Shown piece by piece: positions 49,801 to 57,980 of a stretch of DNA of 64,000 bases (positions are counted from its first letter, which is position 1; each line of letters opens with the position of its first letter). Position numbers and translations under genes: made by a program. This DNA comes from Stenotrophomonas sp. VV52 (GTDB taxonomy: Bacteria; Pseudomonadota; Gammaproteobacteria; Xanthomonadales; Xanthomonadaceae). The stretch lies in NCBI RefSeq assembly GCF_002893095.1, contig NZ_PKQQ01000008.1, positions 1 through 64,000 on the forward strand, read 5' to 3'. The notes under the pieces were generated by a model. It made no database searches, was not told where the DNA came from, and saw only the letters and a program-made list of their open reading frames with translations.

Positions 49801-52472
49801 GCACTGCCACTTCGCAGCGCCAGATCACCAACGTGGCAGCGGGTACGGAAGGCACCGACGCGGTGAACCTCGACCAGCTCAATGAAGTGGCCGACACCGC
49901 CGAGGAAACCAACCGCTACTTCAAGGCCTCCGGCAGCGGCAACGGCGATGACGTGGGCAGCTACGTCGATGGCACCTACGCCACCGCCGCAGGTGAAGCC
50001 TCCAACGCGTTCGGCACCGGCGCTTCGGCCTACGGCAGCGGTTCGCTGGCGTCCGGCCGCTATGCTTCGGCGTCGGGTTACAACGCGTCGGCCACCGCCG
50101 ATTCGGCCACCGCGGTCGGTGGTGCGCTGTACTACGAAGATGCCAACGGCAACGTGTTGCTGGACAAGGCGACCAGCGCCAGCGGCACCGGCGCCACCGC
50201 GCTGGGTGCCGGTGCGCAGGCGGACGGGGCGTTCAGCACCGCCAGTGGTGCCGGTTCCACCGCAGCGGGTGTGCAGTCGTCCGCCTTCGGCTACAGCGCC
50301 GAAGCGGGCAGCGACTACAGCACCGCCGTCGGTGCGTTCAGCGCGGCCAGTGGCGTGCGCACCACGGCGGTGGGCTACGGTGCCGAAGCCAGCGGCGATT
50401 ACGCCACTGCGTTCGGCTGGGGCAGCACCGCCTCCGGTGCGTACAGCATCGCCATCGGCAACAGCGCACAGGCCAGCGGCGCCAACAGCTTCGCCAGTGG
50501 CGCCAGTGCCTGGGCCACCGCTGCGCAGACCACCGCGGTCGGACAGCTGGCGTGGGCTACCTCGGCCGGCTCCACCGCCCTCGGCCAGGACAGCTACGCC
50601 TACAGCGGCATCAACGCCACCGCCCTGGGCAAGAGCGCCTGGGCCAACGGCACCGGCAGCGTGGCGCTGGGCGCAGGCTCGCGTGCCACCGAAGCCAACG
50701 TGGTCTCGGTTGGTGGCGGCAACGGCACCACCGGTCCGGCCACGCGCCGCATCACCAATGTGGGCGCGGCGGTGCATGCCACCGATGCGGTGAACAAGGC
50801 GCAGCTGGACAGCGTCGCTGCAACCGCCGATGCGGTGGGGCAGCGCTTCCAGGCCAGCGGCACCGGCGTGGCCAGCGCCAGCGGCACCGATGCGCTGGCG
50901 GCCGGCTCGGCAGCCACCGCCAGCGGCACCCGCAGCAGCGCACTGGGCACCGCCGCCACCGCGTCGGCCACGGGCGCCACCGCGGTGGGTGCCGATGCCA
51001 AGGCAAGCGGCACCAACAGCACGGTGCTCGGCCGTTTGTCCTCCACCAATGCCACCAACGCGGTGGCGATCGGTAACGGCGCGTTCGTCAGCAACGGCGC
51101 CGGGGGTGTCGCACTCGGTGCCGGCGCTGCCGCGTCCGGGGCGAACTCGCTGGCGCTGGGTGCGGGGTCGCGTGCTACTGAAGCCAACGTGGTCTCGGTC
51201 GGTGGCGGCAACGGTACCGATTCGCCGGCCACCCGCCGCATCGTCAATGTCGCGGCCGGTCGTGTCGCCGCCGGCAGCACCGACGCGGTCACCGGTGGCC
51301 AGCTCAACACCACCAACCAGCGCGTGGGCGCGGTGGAAACCCGGGTCGGCGACATCGACGACCGCATCGGGTCGGTGGAGAACGCCACGGTCAATGCGCT
51401 GAGCTACGACGACAGCAGCCGCGGCACGCTGACCCTGTCGGGGATCGAAGGCACCACCGTGGACAACGTCGCCAACGGGTCCATCGCCAGCAGCAGCCGC
51501 CAGGCCATCAACGGCGGGCAGCTGTTCCAGGCACTGACCGACACCGCCAGCTTCCTCGGCGGCGGCGCCAGCGTCGGCATGCAGGGCGTGTTCGTGGCGC
51601 CGAACTACGTGATCCAGGGCAGCACCTACAACAACGTAGGCGATGCACTGGGCGCGCTCGACGCCAAGGTCAGCGACCTCGACCAGCGCATCGCCGGTGG
51701 CGGCAGCAACGCGGCACGTGCGCGCACCGCGTCGGTGTCCACCGCCAGCGTGGCGGCCGCGCCCGAAGCGGCTGACACGGCGGCGACCACCGCTGCCAGC
51801 GCGGACACGGCCCGCGTCGCCAGTGCGGATGCGCCGGTGGTGCAGGGCACGCCGACCGCGACCAGCTACGGCAGCTCGCAGCCGGTGGCAGCCGCGCTGC
51901 CGGTCACCTCGGTGGCCATGGGCGAAGGCGCCGTCGCCAGCGGCGCGTCGGCAACCGCGATCGGGCAGGGGGCCAGCGCCACCGCCGCCAACTCGGTGGC
52001 CCTGGGCCAGGGCTCGGTCGCCGACCGTGCCGACACGGTCTCGGTGGGTGCGGTGGGGGCCGAACGCCAGGTCACCAACGTCGCCGCCGGCAGCGCCGCT
52101 ACCGACGCGGTCAACAAGGGCCAGCTGGATGGCGGGGTTGCCGCGGCCAACAGCTATACCGACCAGCGGTACAGCGCGATGGCCGACACCTTCGACATCT
52201 ACAAGGGCGAGATCGACGAACGCCTGCGTCACCAGGACCGTCGCATCGACCGCCAGGGAGCGATGAACGCGGCCATGCTCAACATGGCCACCAGCGCCGC
52301 CGGCATCCGGACGCAGAACCGGGTCGGTGTCGGCGTCGGCTTCCAGAGCGGCGAGTCGGCGTTGTCGCTGGGTTATCAGCGCGCCATCAGCGACCGCGCC
52401 ACCGTCACCCTGGGTGGTGCGTTCAGCAGTGATGACAGCTCGGTGGGCGTGGGTGCCGGCTTCGGCTGGTAA
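43884..52472 (+). CDS. Trimeric autotransporter adhesin (YadA-like)
   Basis: This is a 2862-residue surface adhesin. Residues 1-24 (MNRIYRKVWNKALGQMVVAS) are the extended signal peptide region typical of type V secretion, with a hydrophobic core ending near AHA. The passenger consists of YadA head repeats of about 14 residues (patterns such as NATAVGFNALA and ASGTGATA) interrupted by ten neck-like modules with VSVG, RQVTNVAAGT and TDAVNKAQL. The C-terminal 75 residues are the YadA anchor that forms a trimeric barrel in the outer membrane and ends in FGW. AGGAG lies eight bases before the ATG. Head-neck spacing is near 320 residues in the middle. It is expected to mediate attachment and biofilm; the ligand is unknown. 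Confidence 0.93.
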   Translation: MNRIYRKVWNKALGQMVVASELASSQTPGVVIDQRRSADARGASVLSAAIALTLGLGMSGAISDAHAQSVEVGGNANCVVLNSNVIDSCVVDGNATASGTNAVAIGSNSTASAANSVALGAGSRAARANTVSVGDAGKERQVTNVAAGTAATDAVNKAQLDTVAATAAGATRYFKADGAGDNSDAASIDGDGALAAGADANADGDGAIALGHNSQALANATTAVGTDAVAAGLGGSAFGQNSLAIGDATVAVGQSAMAFGLGDVALGASAFAASENGAATAIGGLAEASADGATAIGGGALAIGAGSTSLGRGAGSGGEASIAVGAFSTAVADFSAALGSNSAAVAVGSVALGAGSYADRVDTVSVGNNNGLERQITHVAAGTEASDAVNKAQLDEVGDVAATTAKYVQVTGSADSDAGAFADGDNATAVGEATNALGNGTTALGSGATAVAQNATAVGYNALASGQNSAAFGNNAQANGPGSVAVGGAAVDEDGNPLITNGGVPVDTGATSAGVGGTAVGASAEASGFAASSYGVGAYAAGAQSSAFGAVANATGDYATAVGTQSVAAGTSSTAIGGPADLIPGLGFFVQTQASGEAATAVGAGAIASGDYAVANGTLSEASGTEATAVGYFAYAPGEGASALGAESWASGELSTAVGFYSTARGANSVALGANSTAVRDNTVSVGDVGSERQVTHVAAGTEDTDAVNKAQLDSVAATADETAKRFKANPSQDSDVGAFADGDGALAAGEASNAFGAGATAVGNGASALGDDSVAVGRNVAATGTGSVAIGGLGQAYDQYNQPIVDGDGNAVTVGTTAAQDAVAVGAGAQATGAQSNAFGNGAQALGDNSLAQGYKSRATGDYSTAQGDNAFASGVESTATGAYAWATAESATAFGASAWATDANATAVGYAAWADGAGATSVGYNSWARGSSSTALGRGAFGYGDNSVAVGYQALGNSINTIAIGTNVVAGGESAIGIGAGSNASASNAVALGAGSRADRAYTVSVGNDDQQRQITQVAAGTEGTDAVNVDQLTAATDKFQATGDGVAVAGGAESVAAGSNAATDGDYATAVGSSSFASGSGASAVGSGAFALETNATAVGFNALATTANATASGANAQATAEYATASGAESLASGEQSTASGAASVASGAGSLAGGALSEAAGEESVALGYYSTASGSGATAVGAESVVSGTLSAGYGFASEATAGYTTAIGGYAAATAFNATALGSFAQATGSNSVALGGDAVASGSYSTATGQGSLASGTNSVAVGGALFGLLPTEASGNYSTAVGGGAWSPGLNSTALGNAATSEGENSVALGADSIADRDDSVSVGSAGSERQVTNVAAGTEGTDAVNLDQLNAVADAAATTSKYFQASGSDASDAGAFVDGDDALAAGEASNAIGNGATALGAGSTVVANEATAVGFNATATADNAVALGSNAASSGAGAVAVGDLSNASGNASVAIGGGALSQGFGGVAIGAGSEASGLAATAVGYGAWALGRETTAIGNFATADGWAASAFGAGATAGFFGTAIGTYSQASEVATAVGQGTFADIAGAAFGVQARAGTYGVALGNNAATADSGVAVGFNALAGADANSASQGVQTTAVGSEAWATEDGATVVGYNSYAQAVNSSVLGSNTWTTKDAENSVALGAGTLADRANSVSVGAAQAWTDAAGVVHDAIDRQITNVGAGTEDTDAVNLAQLKEVAAVAETTSKYFQASGSDDSDAGAFVDGDNALAAGEASNAIGNGASALGSGANALADNATAVGFNALATAEGAAALGSEAQATGENSVAVGNGAAASEIGASAIGAGAQASGAYSSASGSEAIASGQQATANGFRATASEAGASAFGSYSEASGQLSSALGYGSIASGASAVAVGEYSEATGDESVAIGGSTFFGFIPARASGTGAAAFGAGAWATDDYTTAIGWNSWADAVSATALGESATATGVNSVALGAGSSADRDNSVSVGTATSQRQITNVAAGTEGTDAVNLDQLNEVADTAEETNRYFKASGSGNGDDVGSYVDGTYATAAGEASNAFGTGASAYGSGSLASGRYASASGYNASATADSATAVGGALYYEDANGNVLLDKATSASGTGATALGAGAQADGAFSTASGAGSTAAGVQSSAFGYSAEAGSDYSTAVGAFSAASGVRTTAVGYGAEASGDYATAFGWGSTASGAYSIAIGNSAQASGANSFASGASAWATAAQTTAVGQLAWATSAGSTALGQDSYAYSGINATALGKSAWANGTGSVALGAGSRATEANVVSVGGGNGTTGPATRRITNVGAAVHATDAVNKAQLDSVAATADAVGQRFQASGTGVASASGTDALAAGSAATASGTRSSALGTAATASATGATAVGADAKASGTNSTVLGRLSSTNATNAVAIGNGAFVSNGAGGVALGAGAAASGANSLALGAGSRATEANVVSVGGGNGTDSPATRRIVNVAAGRVAAGSTDAVTGGQLNTTNQRVGAVETRVGDIDDRIGSVENATVNALSYDDSSRGTLTLSGIEGTTVDNVANGSIASSSRQAINGGQLFQALTDTASFLGGGASVGMQGVFVAPNYVIQGSTYNNVGDALGALDAKVSDLDQRIAGGGSNAARARTASVSTASVAAAPEAADTAATTAASADTARVASADAPVVQGTPTATSYGSSQPVAAALPVTSVAMGEGAVASGASATAIGQGASATAANSVALGQGSVADRADTVSVGAVGAERQVTNVAAGSAATDAVNKGQLDGGVAAANSYTDQRYSAMADTFDIYKGEIDERLRHQDRRIDRQGAMNAAMLNMATSAAGIRTQNRVGVGVGFQSGESALSLGYQRAISDRATVTLGGAFSSDDSSVGVGAGFGW
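44260..52110 (+). repeat. Ten in-frame neck-module repeats inside the adhesin gene
   Basis: The encoded block around VSVG, ITNVAAGT and TDAVN recurs near 44270, 44975, 45930, 46895, 47870, 48875, 49790, 50700, 51190 and 52035. The middle copies are about 0.9-1.0 kb apart. Between them the head repeats are also similar at DNA level, so the gene is a likely site of recombination and length change. Confidence 0.8.
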
Positions 52473-52599
52473 CCCGCGCATGCAATGCAAGGCCTGAGGG
52501 GGCGGGTCACGGGAACCCTGGCCAGGGCCGGCCGGGGTTTCCGCATGGAGTGTTGGCCTGAACAGTCGTTTGATCCATGACCTTGAAGAGGATTTCAAC

Positions 52600-54453
52600 G
52601 TGACCAAGAAGCAGAACCTTCGCATCAACGTGCTGGCAGCCGCCGTGCTGTCGCTGTCCGTGGGCGCCAGCGCCTATGCCGCCGGGTTGCCGGTCAAGGA
52701 GCCGGCGCGCCAGGCCAGCACCGCCCAGCAGAATTCCGAACGCATCATCGTCAAATACCGCACCGGCACCGCCGCTGCCGCCGACCGTTCGGCCAAGCTG
52801 GCCGCGGTGACCTCGGCGGTCTCGCGCGCCAGCCTCGGCGCCACTGCCTCGCGCAGCGCCGCAGCCAGCCCGCAGCTGCTGCGCCGGCTCGGCACCGGCG
52901 CGGACGTGATCCGCCTGCAGGGCAAGCTCAGCCAGGCCGACCTGCAGAAAGTGCTGAAGGAAATCCAGGCCGACCCGTCGGTCCAGTACGCTGCCGCCGA
53001 CGTCAAGCTGCAGCGCGCCGACACGCGCGCCAAGGAAACCCCGCAGCTGGTGCCGAACGACCAGTACTACGCGCAGTACCAGTGGCACCTGCACAGCGCC
53101 ACCGGTGGTGTGAATGCACCGGCCGCGTGGGACGTGGCGCAGGGCGAAGGCGTGGTGGTGGCGGTGCTGGATACCGGCATCTTGCCGCAGCATCCGGACT
53201 TTGCGGCCGGCACCCTGCTGGAAGGCTATGACTTCATCAGCGACGCGGAAACCTCGCGCCGTCCGACCGATGAACGCGTCCCGGGTGCGCTGGATTACGG
53301 CGACTGGGTCGAGAACGACAACGAGTGCTACGCCGGTTCGCTGGCTGAAGACAGCTCCTGGCACGGCACGCACGTGTCCGGCACGGTCGCCGAAGCGACC
53401 AACAACACGATCGGCATGGCCGGCCTGGCCTACAAGGCCAAGGTGCTGCCGGTGCGCGTGCTCGGCAAGTGCGGTGGCTACCTGTCCGACATCGCCGACG
53501 CGATCACCTGGGCCTCCGGCGGCACGGTTGCCGGCATTCCGGCCAACCCGAACCCGGCCGAAGTGATCAACATGAGCCTGGGCGGCGGCGGCGCGTGCGA
53601 CCCGGCGTACCAGGATGCGATCAACGGCGCCGTGTCGCGCGGCACCACCGTGGTGGTGGCGGCCGGCAACCAGGCCTCCAACGCCTCCGGCTACCGCCCG
53701 GCCAGCTGCGCCAACGTGATCGCGGTCGGTGCGACCCGCATCACCGGCGGCATCGCCTCCTACTCCAACTTCGGCGCGGCGGTGGACCTGTCCGGTCCGG
53801 GCGGTGGCGGCGGCGTGGACGGCAACCCGGGCGGCTACGTCTGGCAGGCCGGCTACAACGGCCTGACCACCCCGACCTCCGGTGCCTACAGCTACATGGG
53901 CATGGGCGGTACCTCGATGGCTTCGCCGCACGTGGCCGCCGTGGCCGCGCTGGTGCAGGGCGCGCTGGCCTCGGCCGGCAAGGACCCGCTGACCCCGGCG
54001 CAGCTGGAAACGCTGCTGAAGCAGAGCGCACGCACCTTCCCGGTGACCATCCCGGCCGCGACCCCGATCGGCAGCGGCATCGTCGACGCCAAGGGCGCGC
54101 TCGACAAGGCCCTGGAAGAGCCGTGCACCGAGGACTGCGCGCCGGATGCGACGCCGCTGACCAACCGCGTGGCGGTCACCGGCCTGAGCGGCGCCGGCGG
54201 CAGCGAAACGCTGTACAGCTTCGAAGCGGCGGCCGGCAAGACGGTGAGCTTCCTCACCTACGGTGGCAGCGGCAACGTCTCGCTGTATGTCAGCGCCGGC
54301 GAAGAGCCGTCCGCGACGGACTTCGACGCCAAGTCGGCGCGTCCGGGCAACAGCGAAACCGTGCGCTTCACCGCGCCGGTGGCGGGCACGTACTACATCA
54401 AGCTGGTCGGCGAATCGGCCTTCAGTGGCGTGAGCATCCAGGCCGTTCAGTAA
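52600..54453 (+). CDS. Secreted subtilisin-like serine protease (S8 family)
   Basis: This 617-residue secreted protease has a signal peptide (about 1-28), a propeptide with an inhibitor-like region (about 45-140), a peptidase S8 domain (about 160-510) and a C-terminal PPC domain (about 525-610, NRVAVTGLSGAGGSETLYSF). The catalytic triad is D191 (VLDTGI), H255 (HGTHVSGT) and S439 (GGTSMASPHV). The start is a GTG at 52600 with GAGGA eight bases upstream. It resembles the StmPr extracellular alkaline proteases of S. maltophilia, which are Xps substrates; it lies next to the xps operon here, separated by a terminator. Confidence 0.92.
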   Translation: MTKKQNLRINVLAAAVLSLSVGASAYAAGLPVKEPARQASTAQQNSERIIVKYRTGTAAAADRSAKLAAVTSAVSRASLGATASRSAAASPQLLRRLGTGADVIRLQGKLSQADLQKVLKEIQADPSVQYAAADVKLQRADTRAKETPQLVPNDQYYAQYQWHLHSATGGVNAPAAWDVAQGEGVVVAVLDTGILPQHPDFAAGTLLEGYDFISDAETSRRPTDERVPGALDYGDWVENDNECYAGSLAEDSSWHGTHVSGTVAEATNNTIGMAGLAYKAKVLPVRVLGKCGGYLSDIADAITWASGGTVAGIPANPNPAEVINMSLGGGGACDPAYQDAINGAVSRGTTVVVAAGNQASNASGYRPASCANVIAVGATRITGGIASYSNFGAAVDLSGPGGGGGVDGNPGGYVWQAGYNGLTTPTSGAYSYMGMGGTSMASPHVAAVAALVQGALASAGKDPLTPAQLETLLKQSARTFPVTIPAATPIGSGIVDAKGALDKALEEPCTEDCAPDATPLTNRVAVTGLSGAGGSETLYSFEAAAGKTVSFLTYGGSGNVSLYVSAGEEPSATDFDAKSARPGNSETVRFTAPVAGTYYIKLVGESAFSGVSIQAVQ

Positions 54454-54470
54454 CGGCCCGGTAGTGCCTG

Positions 54471-54503
54471 CGGGAGCCCGTCCTGTGACGGGCTCCCGTT
54501 TTT
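54471..54503 (+). terminator. Rho-independent terminator of the protease gene
   Basis: CGGGAGCCCGTC (54471-54482) pairs with GACGGGCTCCCG (54487-54498) around CTGT and is followed by TTTTTC. It separates the protease gene from the xps operon. Confidence 0.93.
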
Positions 54504-54572
54504 CTGTCGGCCACCACCGCATGTGGCCCTACGGCGAACTGGTAAAGTCGGCAGGTCGCCAGGAGAGCTCTC

Positions 54573-56306
54573 GTGAATGCGGTAACCCACGATCTTGCTG
54601 AAGAGTCGTCCACCGATGCGGAAGCCCGCATCGTGGCGCTGTTGCTGCGCAACGGGCGGCTGAAAGAGGCCGACCTGGCCCGCGCGCGCCCGCTGCAGCG
54701 CGAGTCCGGCGGCAGCCTGCTGCCGCTGCTGGTGCGGCTGGGCCTGGTGTCCGAACGCGACCACGCCCAGGCCTGCGCCGAGGTGCTGGCGTTGCCGTTG
54801 CTGGAAGGCAAGGCGGTGCCCGAAGCGCCCCCCGAATCCCTGCTCGACGCGCTGCCGCTGTCGCTGCGCTTCCTCAAACAATTCCACGCCTGTCCGCTGG
54901 CCCTGCACGACGGCGTGCTCGACCTGTGGCTGAGCGATCCGCAGGAGCCCTACACCGCCGACGCGGTGCAGCTGGCGATGGCGGTGCCGGTGCGCCTGCA
55001 TGTCGGGCTGCGCTCGGAGATCGACGACGTGATCGAGCGCTGGTTCGGCCAGGGCCGCAGCGCGATGGGCGCGATCATCGAAACCGCCGACGGCGAAGGC
55101 AGCGCGGTCGACGATATCGAACACCTGCGCGACCTCGCCTCCGAAGCCCCGGTGATCCGCCTGGTCAACCTGGTGATCCAGCGTGCGGTGGAACTGCGCG
55201 CCTCGGACATCCATATCGAACCGTTCGAAAACCGCCTGAAGGTGCGCTACCGCGTCGACGGCGTGCTGATCGAAGGCGAAAGCCCGCCGGCCAATCTCAC
55301 CGCCGCGGTGATCAGCCGCATCAAGATCATGGCGCGGCTGAACATCGCCGAACGCCGCCTGCCGCAGGACGGCCGCATCATGCTGCGCGTGCAGGGCAAG
55401 GAGCTGGACCTGCGCGTGAGCACCGTGCCCACCGCACACGGCGAAAGCGTGGTGATGCGCCTGCTCGACCGCGACACCGTGGTGTTCGACTTCCACCGGC
55501 TCGGCTTCACCGACGCGTTCCTGCCGCAGTTCCGCAAGGTGCTCGACCAGCCGCACGGCATCCTGCTGGTCACCGGACCCACCGGTTCGGGCAAGACCAC
55601 CACGCTGTACACCGCGCTGAGCCAGCTCAACACCGCCGACGTCAAGATCATCACCGTTGAAGACCCGGTCGAATACCAGATCGAAGGCATCAACCAGATC
55701 CAGGCCAAGCCGCAGATCGGGCTGGATTTCGCCAGCGCGCTGCGCAGCATCGTGCGCCAGGATCCGGACATCATCATGATCGGCGAAATGCGCGACCTGG
55801 AAACCGCGCGCATCGCGATCCAGTCGGCGCTCACCGGGCACCTGGTGCTGTCCACCCTGCACACCAACAACGCCGCCGGCGGCATCACCCGCCTGCTCGA
55901 CATGGGCGTGGAAGACTACCTGCTGACCTCCACCATCAACGGCATCCTGGCGCAGCGCCTGGTGCGCCGGCTGGAGCCGCAGCATGCGCTGCGTTACCTG
56001 GCCTCGCCCGAAGAGATCGAACGCTTCGACCTGCGCAGCCTGCAGCCGGAAGGCGAGATCTACCTGTACCGCGCGCAGCCCTCCGCGCTCGCGCCCACCG
56101 GCTACCTCGGGCGCACCACCATCATGGAATTCCTGGTGATGAACGACGAGCTGCGCCGCGCGGTGATGCGCCGCGCCGGCATGGGCGAAGTGGAGCAGAT
56201 CGCACGCGCGGCCGGCATGCGCACCATGTACGAAGACGGCCTTTCCAAGGCGCTGCAGGGCTACACCACGATTGAAGAAGTACTGCGCGTGACGGAGGAA
56301 AGCTGA
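54573..56306 (+). CDS. xpsE: Type II secretion system ATPase
   Basis: This 577-residue GspE ATPase powers pseudopilus assembly at the inner membrane. It has an N-terminal domain (about 1-160, which binds GspL), Walker A GPTGSGKT at 335-342, the Asp box DVKIITVEDPVEY, a Walker B region (DPDIIMIGEMRD) and the His box HLVLSTLHTNNAAG. The region about 465-510, where many GspE proteins carry a four-cysteine zinc module, has no cysteine at all; only C68 and C107 occur in the whole protein. AGGAG precedes the GTG start. It is the first gene of the xps operon. Confidence 0.95.
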   Translation: MNAVTHDLAEESSTDAEARIVALLLRNGRLKEADLARARPLQRESGGSLLPLLVRLGLVSERDHAQACAEVLALPLLEGKAVPEAPPESLLDALPLSLRFLKQFHACPLALHDGVLDLWLSDPQEPYTADAVQLAMAVPVRLHVGLRSEIDDVIERWFGQGRSAMGAIIETADGEGSAVDDIEHLRDLASEAPVIRLVNLVIQRAVELRASDIHIEPFENRLKVRYRVDGVLIEGESPPANLTAAVISRIKIMARLNIAERRLPQDGRIMLRVQGKELDLRVSTVPTAHGESVVMRLLDRDTVVFDFHRLGFTDAFLPQFRKVLDQPHGILLVTGPTGSGKTTTLYTALSQLNTADVKIITVEDPVEYQIEGINQIQAKPQIGLDFASALRSIVRQDPDIIMIGEMRDLETARIAIQSALTGHLVLSTLHTNNAAGGITRLLDMGVEDYLLTSTINGILAQRLVRRLEPQHALRYLASPEEIERFDLRSLQPEGEIYLYRAQPSALAPTGYLGRTTIMEFLVMNDELRRAVMRRAGMGEVEQIARAAGMRTMYEDGLSKALQGYTTIEEVLRVTEES

Positions 56307-56308
56307 GC

Positions 56309-57529
56309 ATGCCGCAGTACCGCTACAAGGCCCTCAACGCGCACGGTGAGCTGTTCGACGGCCAGATGGACGCCGCCAGCGAAGCCGATGTCGCCGCGAA
56401 GCTGCAGGACCAGGGGCACCTTCCGATGGAAGCGCGCCTGGCCGGGGAGGGTGGGGCGGGCAGTACCTCGTGGACCGCGCTGCTGCGGCGCAAGCCGTTC
56501 GACGGCGCCGCGCTGGTCCAGTTCACCCAGCAGCTGGCCACCCTGCTCGGCGCCGGGCAGCCACTGGACCGTGCGCTGACCATCCTGCTGGAACTGCCCG
56601 AAGACGAACGCAGCCGGCGGGTCATCACCGACATCCGCGACGTCGTGCGCGGCGGTGCGGCCCTGTCCACCGCGCTGGAACGCCAGCACGGGTTGTTCTC
56701 GCGGCTGTACATCAACATGGTGCGTGCCGGCGAAGCCGGTGGCAGCCTGCACGACACGTTGCAGCGACTGTCGGACTATCTCGAACGCAGCCAGGAACTG
56801 AAAGGCCGCGTGATCAACGCACTGATCTACCCGGCGATCCTGCTCGCGGTGGTCGGCGGCGCGCTGCTGTTCCTGCTCGGTTACGTGGTGCCGCAGTTCG
56901 CGCTGATGTACGAAAGCCTGGACGTGGCCCTTCCGTGGTTCACCCAGTGGGTGCTCAACGCCGGCCTGGTGGTGCGCGAGGGCTGGCTGGCGATGATCGT
57001 GGTGCCGGCGCTGGCGCTGCTGGTGGTCGAGCGCAAGCTGCGCCAACCGGCCGCACGCGTGGCGCTGGATGGCTGGCTGCTGCAGCGCAAGGGAATCGGC
57101 GGGCTGATCGGCAAACTTGAAACCGCGCGACTGGCACGCACCCTCGGCACGCTGCTGCGCAATGGCGTGCCGCTGCTGTCCGGGCTGGGCATCGCGCGCA
57201 ACGTGCTGGGCAACCGCGCGCTGGCCGCCGATGTCGATGTCGCCAGCGACGACGTCAAGAACGGCAACGGCCTGTCCGCCGCGCTCGGCAAGGGCAAGCG
57301 TTTCCCGCGGCTGGCGCTGCAGATGATCCAGGTGGGCGAGGAATCGGGCGCGCTGGATGTCATGCTGCTCAAGACCGCCGACACCTTCGAACAGGAAACC
57401 GCACGCGCCATCGATCGCCTGCTGTCGGCACTGGTGCCGGTGATCACCCTGGTGCTGGCCTCGGTGGTCGGCCTGGTGATCGTCGCCGTGCTGGTGCCGT
57501 TGTACGACCTCACCAATGCCATAGGCTGA
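56309..57529 (+). CDS. xpsF: Type II secretion inner-membrane platform protein
   Basis: This 406-residue GspF protein organises the inner-membrane platform with GspE and GspL. It starts PQYRYKALNAHGELFDG, has two T2SF cytoplasmic domains (about 70-190 and 275-395, each with FTQQLATLLGAGQPL-type or ARTLGTLLRNGVPLL sequence) and three membrane spans (about 170-190, 220-240 and 375-400). It starts two bases after the xpsE stop codon. Confidence 0.95.
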   Translation: MPQYRYKALNAHGELFDGQMDAASEADVAAKLQDQGHLPMEARLAGEGGAGSTSWTALLRRKPFDGAALVQFTQQLATLLGAGQPLDRALTILLELPEDERSRRVITDIRDVVRGGAALSTALERQHGLFSRLYINMVRAGEAGGSLHDTLQRLSDYLERSQELKGRVINALIYPAILLAVVGGALLFLLGYVVPQFALMYESLDVALPWFTQWVLNAGLVVREGWLAMIVVPALALLVVERKLRQPAARVALDGWLLQRKGIGGLIGKLETARLARTLGTLLRNGVPLLSGLGIARNVLGNRALAADVDVASDDVKNGNGLSAALGKGKRFPRLALQMIQVGEESGALDVMLLKTADTFEQETARAIDRLLSALVPVITLVLASVVGLVIVAVLVPLYDLTNAIG

Positions 57530-57539
57530 AGGAGCTTCC

Positions 57540-57974
57540 ATGATCCACCGTCGCACCCGTTCCCACTTCGCGTCGCCGCGCAACCAGTCGGGCATGAGCC
57601 TGCTGGAAATCATCATCGTCATCGTGCTGATCGGCGCGGTGCTGACCCTGGTCGGCAGCCGCGTGCTCGGCGGCGCCGACCGCGGCAAGGCCAACATCGC
57701 CAAGTCGCAGGTGCAGACCATGGCCGGCAAGATCGAGAACTACCAGCTCGATACCGGCAAGCTGCCGGCCAAGCTCGACGACCTGGTCACCCAGCCCGGT
57801 GGCAGCAGCGGCTGGCTGGGTCCGTACGCCAAGCCCGCTGAACTGAACGACCCGTGGGGCAATGCGCTGGAATACCGCGCACCCGGCGAAGGCCAGCCGT
57901 TCGACCTGATCAGCCTGGGCAAGGACGGCAAGGTCGGTGGCAGCAGCTACGACGCGGACATCAAGTACGAGTAA
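57540..57974 (+). CDS. xpsG: Type II secretion major pseudopilin
   Basis: This 144-residue GspG is the main subunit of the pseudopilus. The prepilin leader is longer than usual (18 residues) and ends in G before MSLLEIIIVIVLIG, with glutamate at mature position 5. The C-terminal calcium-binding region of GspG is seen as KPAELNDPWGNALEYR and ISLGKDGKVGG. AAGGAG lies six bases before the ATG. It follows xpsF by ten bases. Confidence 0.95.
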   Translation: MIHRRTRSHFASPRNQSGMSLLEIIIVIVLIGAVLTLVGSRVLGGADRGKANIAKSQVQTMAGKIENYQLDTGKLPAKLDDLVTQPGGSSGWLGPYAKPAELNDPWGNALEYRAPGEGQPFDLISLGKDGKVGGSSYDADIKYE

Positions 57975-57980
57975 GCGCGC

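Noticed and set aside
44260..52110. Regular repeats taken for a CRISPR array
   Set aside because: The units are hundreds of bases long, in frame and encode YadA head-neck motifs; there are no short direct repeats with unique spacers and no cas genes.
49494..52628. Open frame of 1044 codons on the minus strand opposite the adhesin end
   Set aside because: Same reason as the other antisense frame; it also crosses the adhesin stop and the protease leader.
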